Both the position numbers and the translations under genes were made by a program. From Pectinophora gossypiella (lineage: Eukaryota; Arthropoda; Insecta; Lepidoptera; Gelechiidae), in NCBI RefSeq assembly GCF_024362695.1, contig NC_065408.1, positions 15,438,001 through 15,502,000 of the forward strand: DNA of 64,000 nt, in the 5' to 3' direction. Shown here one piece after another: positions 1 through 10,800 of the stretch (position 1 is the stretch's first letter; each line of letters begins with the position of its first letter). The notes beneath the pieces are model-generated. The model was given only the letters and a program-made list of their open reading frames with translations, searched no databases and was not told the origin of the DNA.

Positions 1-450
1 TCTCAAGCTTATCCATTTGTAGTATTTTTTGCATCCCAATGTATTTGATATCATTATCGTGTGCTTACTGTATGCTCAATGTGTATTAAATTTACCAAAT
101 ATTAGCATCCTGAATAAATACGAGTTCAGGGTTAACCAAATAAATTCAGAAATATTCACTGCTAATATTTTTTTTAAAGAATCATACACAAACATACATC
201 GCTAAACATACTTCCAAATCCTTAGAATATGGTATGAAGATTTTGTTATTAATTATCACTTGTACATTAAAAAATATATTCTGTTCACCATTGGAAATGT
301 TTAAAATTTATGTTTTTATTTGATATGAAAACACATACACATAACTCACGCCCGTAATCCCTAATAGGGTGGGCAGAGCTACAAGTAATAAGAAGACAAT
401 GGTAGGCACTCTGGTACAAAGTCATAAAATGGATATGATGGACCATATTG

Positions 451-692
451 TTGCCTTATAGTGAAAATCATGTAAACACCTTTTTGTAAAAATTACATTC
501 TGATGTGATTTTCTTCAACAAAACCTTGATTTCTTTCAATTTATTTCTATTCAGGTAGAAATAGAGACTACAATTATTTACCTGGATTACTAGCTTGTCT
601 ATTGTGAGATGAGATTGTTAACAAAAATCACATGAGAATGTGATGATGATGTTATACACAAAGTCGCTTACATGATTTTCACTATAAGGCAA
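451..692. mobile_element. MITE with perfect 25-bp terminal inverted repeats
   Basis: The left end TTGCCTTATAGTGAAAATCA... recurs exactly inverted at 668-692 over 25 bases. The element is 242 bp and AT-rich, with no ORF. Degenerate relatives occur at 11957-12020, 42010-42100 and 61403-61583. Confidence 0.75.
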
Positions 693-1402
693 TAATACAG
701 GGATAAGTGATCAGACTTTGACCATATAATGATTTATTAAGTTTGAAAGGGAACACCCTCTATTGGTTTTGATGATATGCTTTAGGGAAATAAGCAGCTG
801 AAAGTAACTTATGTTTAAGTAAGTTATGTGTGTTGTTCTTTCCGAGTCCAGCACAGAAGTAATTCCTTATTTTAGTTTTCATATGACAGACCATTGGTTC
901 TCTGGGTTTCTAGATAACTGGATCAAAGATAAATTATAAAATGCTTATCTAGAAGAAGCCAGTCTAAGATGATCAAAAGGCAATTTCATTTCTATTTTTG
1001 ACTGTATTACGAATTTAAATTAAGAGTTTCGTATGTATATTTCTATACAAAGTTCATAAAAATGTATTGTTTTGATGTTTGGTAAAAAGTCACAAGTCAA
1101 GTCATTTGACAAGGTTAGCTGCTTACACTTCACTTACACATGCAAAATTTTAAAATGTTATTAAATAACTTGTAATGTATATCCACATTGATTTAAAAGA
1201 TGTGTTGCAGTTGCAGTTTCTTGTCATTTCTTCTCCTCAGCCACAACACCTTGTGACATAATGTAGCTTCAAAAATGTAAATTCATTCATCAGAAATCAG
1301 AATCATTGATTTTGCTTGAACCTTATTACACTTCTAACAATAGTCCTGTTCAGAGTGTGTGCTGTGAATTCACACATACAGCACATGCTCGCCCTAGCAA
1401 GT

Positions 1403-1449
1403 ACACACACACACAAACACACTCACACACACACACACACATACACGCG
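1403..1449. repeat. AC dinucleotide microsatellite
   Basis: Imperfect (AC)n interrupted by single T or A bases, directly before the LINE fragment. Confidence 0.9.
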
Positions 1450-1479
1450 CACGCAAACTACAATAAATATATAACGAAT

Positions 1480-1795
1480 TGATCGAGTCCGAAACACAAC
1501 ACTGTGTTCAAAAACGGGAATCGCTGATGTGGGACGGGAAGCCGCAAAACTCAAATGGAATTGGGCCGGACATGTTTGTCGCAAGCACCCTGAGTGGTGG
1601 GCACGGATCGTCACGCATTGGGTGCCTCATGACGGATACAGGCGTCGTGGCAGACCTCGAAAGAGATGGCGTGACGACTTGGACGCTTGCCGGAGGGACT
1701 GGCCGGAATACGCACAGGACCGCGAAAAATGGAAAGAGGAAGGGGAGACCTTTGCCCAGCAGTGGGATCTTGTAGGCTAGATTAGATTAGATAAT
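1480..1795 (+). pseudogene. RTE-like LINE, 3' end of ORF2
   Basis: A frame ending at 1780 reads LKWNWAGHVCRKHPEWWARI, then GRPRKRWRDDL, DREKWKEEGE and AQQW. This is the familiar C-terminal signature downstream of RTE-type reverse transcriptases (LKW-WAGHV, GRP-RW-DDL, DR--W---GE-F-QQW). It is 5'-truncated, with no RT motifs, and ends in a short TAGATTAGAT tail. A shorter copy is at 10335-10590. The last codons encode the sequence that reappears as the tail of the SINEs. Confidence 0.8.
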
Positions 1796-1828
1796 TAAAT
1801 AATACATTATATACTCTCTTCCTCCTAG

Positions 1829-4800
1829 ATCCTGGGTGGCACATCGCGGAAGCCCAACGATAGGAGCCGCAAGGTGTTCGAGCGGATCCCCCCGCGGCTG
1901 CGGTTCTGCCTGATGGACATCGTGCCGCGGTCCTACCTCCGCGGACACGTGTTCATGGGCCTCTCGCAATGCGGGCAGTTCCTCTTGAGCTTCACCTACA
2001 GCTGCAACACACAAGTCTACTTTCGAGAGAGCTCCAAATTCACGTAAGTGCAAAGTCATCTTCTGCACAGCGCGTTTGACTCGCCCATACATGACTTTAC
2101 AGTCAAAGCTGGTCACACCGAGTGCATGAATTCCTAAGCTGTTAGCTAAGCTGTAAGGTTGTATATTCAGAAGGGCCTTTGCCTTGTAGTGTCGTACGAA
2201 ATTGTGCACAGGACTAATTCAGTGCAATGATTTAAAGTCATAAGACCAAATGTCTTTTTTAAATCCGAATTGTTTAACTATTATGTCTGGAAATCTCGGC
2301 CTTAGGAGGCTAAGCTAGAAAAGATAACAGACAGACAGGCATAATGACTCGCGTATTTATATTAGTGCCTCCCAGACTACTATTATGCTTTACACATACA
2401 TAAACAGCCTATCCCATTACTGAGCACAGGCCTCCCCTCAATTAACCGGAGGGCGTACGGAGCATACTTCATCACGCTGCTCCACTGCAGGTTAGTGGAG
2501 GTGTTTCTAATAGCGGAACAAACGGCTTAACGTGCCGTCCGAAGCTCGGAATCATCTTACTTTTTTCAGACAGTCAGGTGATTCAAGCCTGCAAAGTCCT
2601 TACCAAACAAAGGAGTCTCGCAAATTGATTTCGATTTCGACAACGTCCCCATCGGGAATCGAACCCAGACCTCCAGATCGTGAGCCTAACGCTATAACCA
2701 CTAGACCACGGAGGCTGTTATTATAATGCCTTATAATAATGAATTTCCTATTTCACTTACAGCCTACACTTCCTATCATGGGTGCCGGGTCGTAAGGTGC
2801 GCAAAGTGCACAGTGTCCCGCTGTTTGGAGACGATCTGGTGGACAGTAAGCTCACGATCTCCATGGCTCAGTGGAGACACAACCCTGGGGTGCTCGTCGT
2901 ATATGGCATCGCGTAAGTATTAGCAAACTCATTTAAGTCAATAAAGCCAATAGAGCCATGGTAGCCCAGTTGATAGAACGCTCGCCTCTCACTTTGAGGT
3001 CGCAGTTTTGAATCCAGCACAGGCCTAAACCAATGATTGTCGAATTTGTTTCCGAATTCATGTTTGGATGAAAAATTATTATCACGTTCTCAGCGGTGAA
3101 GGAAAACATCGTGAGGAAACCCATATTTCCGAGAAATACATTTTCGGAGGTTTGTGACCTAACCTGTATTGGGCTGGTTTTCCCTTCGTGGGTTAGAGGG
3201 TCAGACGTCAGACAGGCAGTCGCTTCTGTAAAAAACCTTCAGGTTAGTTAGCCGACCCTGTGAAAAACGGGATAACCTACTAGGCAAGTGATGATTTGCG
3301 TCAATAAGTATTTACTTTACGTAGATTCAAAAACGTTAAATTGATCATCAACAAGTTTGTCCATGATAATTACTTTGAACATGTGATTCTGATTTTTGAT
3401 AGGAACATAATTCTATACTTTATTTGATCCAAATATCAAGCTACAATTATTTTTATGATTATTGTAATTGTTGCATATTATTCAGAGTTTATATTCCCGA
3501 TTACAATAACATATATGTGAAGTGCATGAGTGTGTTGCGTAGCCTAAGAGCCAGAGGTCGCTAGACCTTCGGTATTTTATAAAAGCTAAAAGTTTGTGTG
3601 CGTAGTTACCTACACAGGTAGCAACGATTAGCGACTATAAAGCTATCCCTTGAACAACAACAATAAACGTAACTTGATTAAAATTCAATATCTTTCGTCT
3701 CTTTCGCACTAAGTTAACGTTGTTGTTAATTTTGCAGAGATTCGTGTTCGGAACGTTCTTGCCTGAGCGTTATCGGCGTGCCGCGACTGGGGTGTAAGAA
3801 ATGTGCAGCGTACTGCAGGAATGAAGGTATGGCTTCTTTTGAAATCAATGGATATTGAGTGCTAACTTTCTAAGAACTTTATTAGAAAAACTCTTTATTA
3901 TTTGAGAACGCCACAGTAACAATACAAAAGAAAAAGATAATAAACTTACACAAAATGACTTACCAGAAACATAAAAAGAACAAAACAAATAAAAAATAGA
4001 ATGTCAGTCGAAAAAGTCTTCTGGCAGTGGTAGAAATCCTCAATAATGGTTTGGCGGTATGAAAAAACTCCGTCGGTTGGTCTGTTGTGATTTTATTTCT
4101 TGTCCTTCTTTCTAGTGGGAATCAGTGTTGTTATTCAGCCGCCGAAGAACCCCTTATATCGCAACATTACTTTCTTGTTATTTGATTCCCCTATGACATG
4201 TGATAATTTATCAGACAATGTGAGCAAACTATGGCCACTATGCTCAATATTCTTGATCTTACCAACATTTTGTTTAAATCCACATGTAACAGACAACTTT
4301 ATTATTTCAGAGGAGTTAACGATGGGTCAGAGGTGCTTAGAACACAACTTCGCAATCCACACAAAGTTCTTCTGCACATCAGACTCGAGCATGTATGAGC
4401 CAGTTGTCCAACTCGCGTACTCCAACCAGATCATCATCTACACAGACTTTATACACATACTAGAGATAGCCTTCGCCAAACCAGACCAGGAACGAAGCGA
4501 CATTGAAGACAACAAGTCGACGTTAGATAGAGAAGAAATTAATTCCATAGATATGGATCCTAGCACCCCAGCGTCAGACGTCTCTGCCGCTTTCCAGTCG
4601 CCTAAGTACCAGAACAACGTCGTCCAAAATATAATAGCGGATTTCTCAGACTTGGAATTTGAGCCGTATCAAATGTCAAAACCGGTAAAGCTGCCCGACG
4701 TCATGGGGCAAGAGCTTTGTATCCAAGCGTCGTCAATATCGCACAACTTAGTCGAGGAATGGGAAGGACCATCTCCATCCATCAGGACACTCATAAGCCC

Positions 4801-7800
4801 ACCTCTAAGGTCCCCCAGGCGGAGACCGGCTGAGAGCATGTCACGTTTCAACGAAACGCACAGAATAATAGCGGAGAAAGCGTACGAATTTGTAGAAGAG
4901 ACTGAAACGAAATGCGAGAAACTGAGTATGTTTAGGAAACGTAGGTTGGCGGATAAGAAGTACGAGTTTTCTGAAGATAACAACGAGAATATAGTACCTT
5001 TTAGAGTGTTAAGGAGTAATAGGAAGTACTTTATAGGTTCGAATAGTAAAACGCCGGCGCGGCGGGCCAAGTCGCCGACGGTTGAGAGTGTTGTATTGAG
5101 GGCTCACAACCAGATAAGCAGACCCCCGTCTCCGACCACTAGCGCGGACTTAAAGACATCACTCGAATGCGATCATAACAGCGAGTCGGAATATAGGGTA
5201 ACGGAAATGCTAGACGACGGCTCTCTCAAGACGGTGGCAGTACACGATTCTACCTCAAAAACCCTCTCAGACATACCAGTCAGCCCGCAAGACCCGTACT
5301 TGGTACACTCTGGAAACTCAAAATGCAGCAAATTCTTCACAAGATACTTCGTTGAAAGTGATGATGAAATAACGTCTATCATAACGGATTCTGAAGGTAA
5401 CACAAATACAATTCTATTATTGAAAATGCTTTATTAAATTTGTTATCTGGTCTTATCTTTTCTATTTGTTTAAATGTAGCATTTAGTCAAACAGAGTGAA
5501 ATGTAAATATCTTTACATTTAGCAATATCAGCTGATTTCAATTCTAGCTTGTTTCTATTTGAATTGGTGGAATGTTTCACACTCACTCTCGACTCCAGTG
5601 CTCTGGATTGCTGATTAGATACACCATAAAGTAAATCGTCGATGTCTTGCCTTTACTACTTTAAAATCTAATCGAATGGTAATGGACATTCTGCCAGTCC
5701 TTCCATATTTTACACGGGATGACTGATGAAGTTGAAGTGAAGTAGATCCATAATTTTCTAAGGGCAAACATACGAGCGCAACAGCACAGTCTACCCTCCT
5801 TGTTTGCCGTTTGTTTGTACATTCGATGCGGAATGTTCAGAACCGTCTATGATAATGATAATAACCGCGTAAACATCGAACACTGTATAACCAACATAAT
5901 ATTTCGTATGCGCAGACGACTGTATATCAGGCTACCACGTGGCGCTACACCTGACAGCGCACGGCGCGGGCTACACAGCCCTACAAGCCGTGGGCGCAGG
6001 CGCCTGGGAACGCATCTGCAGCAACTTGGGCGAGCCGCCGCCGCTCACACTACGAGCGCAACAACGATCACTGGACACAGGTACTAAATACACTCCCACA
6101 CTACGAGCACATCAACCATCACTAGACAGGTACTAGATACGAGCACAACAACGATCACTGGACACGGGTACTGGATACACTCCCACACTACGAGCACATC
6201 AACCATCACTAGACAGGTACTAGATACGAGCACAACAACGATCACTGGACACAGGTACTAAATACACTCCCACACTACGAGCACATCAACCATCACTAGA
6301 CAGGTACTAGATACGAGCACAACAACGATCACTGGACACGGGTACTGGATACACTCCCACACTACGAGCACATCAACCATCACTAGACAGGTACTAGATA
6401 CGAGCACAACAACGATCACTGGACACAGGTACTAAATACACTCCCACACTACGAGCACATCAACCATCACTAGACAGGTACTAGATACGAGCACAACAAC
6501 GATCACTGGACACGGGTACTGGATACACTCCCACACTACGAGCACATCAACCATCACTAGACAGGTACTAGATACGAGCACAACAACGATCACTGGACAC
6601 AGGTACTAAATACACTCCCACACTACGAGCACATCAACCATCACTAGACAGGTACTAGATACGAGCACAACAACGATCACTGGACACGGGTACTGGATAC
6701 ACTCCCACACTACGAGCACAACCACGGTGTTTAAATAGGATGGTTGAGTAGGATTTTATTTTCTTAGGAAGATTAACAGTCAAATAATAACTATAGATCT
6801 AGACGATAGATGTAGACAATGCTAATTAGAAATTTCCACAAATAGATAAAGAGTTACGCGCTGATAAAGAGGCAGGTACATGTCACATTAATCTAATATT
6901 AAATGAGTTAAAAAAAGGGTTTGGCAAGCATTCGTTTGACAGTTGTAATGCTGGTACAGAACAAATCTAAAACACATTGCAATTCACTGAAATCACGACA
7001 GGCACGAATAAAAAATGAATTTCTGCGATAATTTACCCTAGCAAATGGTACACGAAGAAGAGCGCTGTCTGAGCCCAAGTAAATTAGTTCGCAGGTAGAT
7101 CTTAGACAGTAGTTCCGGACAGTCAACACGCCCGTTGGCTATTTTGAACAGATAACAGATATCTGAAATAGTACGCCTAGATTGAAGGGGCAAAAAATGG
7201 TAACGTTTACATCTATGATAATAGCCTAATGATCTTTGTCTTGTTTTGAAATCCAAATATCGAACAAATCTCTTCTGAACACTCACTTTCCGAACACTTG
7301 TATGTCTCATATTGCGGGTGCCAGACATCTTCCTTATAAAAATAATGACACTTCAACATCATGTAAAATTATCATGTGTTATTGGTTTTTTTTTTCTATA
7401 CAGAGCTACTGTGCAACGAAGTATGTGGACGACTGTGCAAGATTAATGGGAAGAAATTCATTTACTGCTTCGATTGGGGATGCCATGTTATCGACGTTTG
7501 TCAGTCCAGCGGGTGTCTATCGGGGGTGAGTATGTCTTATGTCAGCGACATACTTCACAGCACGATTCGATGTCGCGGTTATCTGCGATATTAGGGTAAA
7601 TTTATCGGTATTGGATCATATGTGATTAAAATAAAGAATTCGACGTCCGATAATATAAGTTATATATCATATTGATTGATATATAAGTTTTGAAGTTTAC
7701 TGGAGTAGTTATCTACTCTTTATTAATTTCGACACAACACTTCCACACACACACTTCTTTTTACTTCGTATCAACAGTGGCTGCAAGTTGTCTTTGATTA

Positions 7801-10800
7801 CTTGTGGCTCTGCCCACCCCATTTGGGATTACGGGCGTGAGTTTATGTAGGTGTGTATGTATATATTAATTTCGACAATTCCTTCGATATCGCACGTAAG
7901 AACTAATAGAAAAATTGATGTATTTTTAGGCAAATAAAAATGATATTTAACTTACGTGGAAATTGCCGAATCATATAATAGGATTGTATGTTGAAACCCA
8001 CATTTCGGGAAGTGTGTTTGGTATGGTATTTGACCTATTTTGTATCGGGTTGGTTTTTCCTTCGCGGGTTGGTAATTCAGACAGGCAATTGCTTGTGTAA
8101 AAACCGGACCTGATTTCAGGGAAAGCTGACCCTGTGAAAACGGGATCACGCTAGGGAGATGACTAGGTATAATAGTACTAAAATCTTTATTGCAAGTAAC
8201 AATTGACTCATATGTTATAGTAAATGACTTATTTATAGTGTAAGTATAAAATAAAAAGAACAATATCAAAAACTTATAATGCATTTGGGCGCGTGTAGCC
8301 CACTGCAGTAACGCAAATGGGGGCTCACGTCCACTATCGAACGGAGAGCTAGGTTTAACTTAGGTGTATGTTGGATGTCATACGTGCAGTCATGATCTAT
8401 GTCATATACCCACTTTAGAACCCCGTCGCACTATCATATTTGATATTTAATGAGACTTACGATTTAATTTGTCAAAAAGTGAATGTGACATGGTTTCAAA
8501 GCGTATACATATTAGTACTCGTGACCGTACCTCGCTAAAGTGCAAGAAGGTAATATACAATCCCGACGACCAGATTACTCTAGCATAGAGGCGGCCAATC
8601 AGCTCGCGACACCAAATACTTCAGGACCCCGATACCGACCCCGCCGGCGTGGTCGATGATTTCCCTCAATCAGCGCTTATCGCTATCGACCCACTAGGGT
8701 AGATTAATTCTTTCAAATATTTTTCCTTTCAGATTCGCGCCCAACTGGGCAGCCTCAGGCCTGTTGTCTTAAACTTTGTACCGGGTGAGAGCCCTCAGCG
8801 CTCCCCATTTGTCCGGCCAAATAGTTAATGCCATCTGCGGCAAAGCTACAATAAGTCACGCATACATTTGATATTGGTCATGAACACTAATATGTATACA
8901 CTTTGGTACCATGTCACATTATCTTTTTTTGACAAATTATACTGTAAGTCTCACTAAATGTCAAATATGTTAGTGCGACAGGGTCCTAAAGTGGGTACAT
9001 TATATTGCTCATGAGTGTACATACATACTCCTTGTGTGTATAATCGCTTGTTATGTTGTAGCTGTGTGCCATGTGGCTGTGGGCCAGCGCCGACGACGAG
9101 GAGGGCCCGGAGTGCGAGCCGTGCCGCCTGGCCGGCGCCGGCTGCCTGCTGCACCGCCGCCAGTACGCCGCTGAGGTACCTGCATCATACACCTTTGTAT
9201 TATGTATACAGTATCTAGGATATAACAGCGTCCGTGGTCTAGTGGTTAGAGCGTTAGGCTCAAGATCTGGAGGTCCGGGTTCGATTCCCGATGGGGACAT
9301 TGTCGAAATCACTTTGTGAGACTGTCCTTTGTTTGGTAAGGGCTTTTCAGGCTTGAATCACCTGATTGTCCGAAAAAGTAAGATGATTCCGTGCTTCGGA
9401 AGGCACGTTAAGCCGTTGGTCCCGGCTATTAGCCGTAAAAACACCTCCACCAACCCGCAGTGGAGCAGCGTGGTAGAGTATGCTTCATACCCCCTCCGGT
9501 TGATTGAGGGGAGGCCTGTGCCCAGCAGTGGGACGTATATAGGCAGTTTATGTATCTAGGATATTACTGATGTTGTATTGCTGGATATTGCTGTGGCGGT
9601 TACGGACCGGTGGCAAAGGTGTGGTATACGATACTGATGAAGACCTCCAGCCCGATAGTCGGATGACATTATGAGGTATGTGCAACGACCTCCGAGGTCC
9701 AGTGGTTGAGCGTTGGGCTCACGATCCGGAGGTCCTGAGTTCGATTCCCGGTGGGGACATATCACAAAAATTACTTTGTGGTCCCTAGTTTGGTTAGGAC
9801 ATTACAGGCTAATCACCTGATTGTCCGAAAGTAAGATGACCCGTGATTCGGAAGGCACGTTAAGCCGTTGGTCCCGGGTAATACATACTGATGTAAGTAG
9901 TCGTTACATGAGCAATGTCAGGGACCTTTGGCAGCTCAATAGTAACCCTGACACCAGTGTTGATGAGGTTGGTACTCCACCTCACAACCTACACTATAGA
10001 AGAAGATTATGAGGTATGACGAAAAGCAGTGGGCTGGATACAGGCTAGATGGGTCAGACCAACGTGATTGGTGGCGAGCCGTATCGCCGTCTAAAATGGT
10101 CGAGTCAACAGAAGAAGTGTAGTTAGAAGTGTCGTCAAAGTACAATGACATTTTGTATTGCAGTGCTTATTCGTGTGGGACCTGGTGAGCGGCGTGTACA
10201 GGACCGAACGGGTTTCCATGACTGAGGACTCGAGCCAAGAGGGAAATAGGAGTAAGTTGTATTTATTTATTTATTTATTTATAAAAGATACACCAACAGC
10301 TTATATAATAAAACATTAAATAAAATAAACACCGAAACACAAGACTGCGTTCAAAAACGGGAATCGCTGATGTGGGACAAAAAGCTGCCAGACTCAAATG
10401 GGATTGGGCCGGATATGTTTGTCGCATACACCCTGAGTGGGCACGGACCGTCACGCATTGGGTGCCTCATGACGGGTACAGGCGTCGTGGTAGGACTGGC
10501 TGGAGTACGCACAGGACCACGAAAAATGGAAATAGGAAGGGGAGGCCTTAGGCCCAGCAGTGGGATCTTGTAGACTAGATTATATCAAATAAAAGTTACA
10601 TCAGGAATTAGACTGTTACATAACCCAATTATATTCTAGGTAATTCTGATGGACTTTCTAGGTAATGTTCTGTAAAAGTTTATATGTATTACTGTATGTG
10701 TACCTAATTAAATAAATAAACTTGATTGAGAGTTTATGATGTGGTATTATGAGTATGGATATTTTTGCTCCAGTGTCGGCGGCCGACAGGGCGCGGGAGC

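Larger units (their letters stand above)
1..1828. other. Upstream region without a recognised gene
   Basis: AT-rich DNA that may be an intron of DCAF15, since the first visible exon is not the first coding exon. It holds a MITE (451-692), an AC microsatellite and an RTE-like LINE end. I see no exon with a phase-0 donor and a DCAF15-like N-terminus. Confidence 0.6.

Noticed and set aside
6046..6722. Regular repeats resembling a CRISPR array
   Set aside because: Units are contiguous with no unique spacers, lie in an animal intron, and derive from the neighbouring exon.
9226..9300. tRNA-like sequence with A and B boxes
   Set aside because: It heads a SINE with body, tail and target-site duplication, and does not fold to a full cloverleaf. 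The similar heads at 2650-2717, 2953-3020, 9690-9755, 21265-21335 and 37750-37805 are also SINEs, so no tRNA gene is called.
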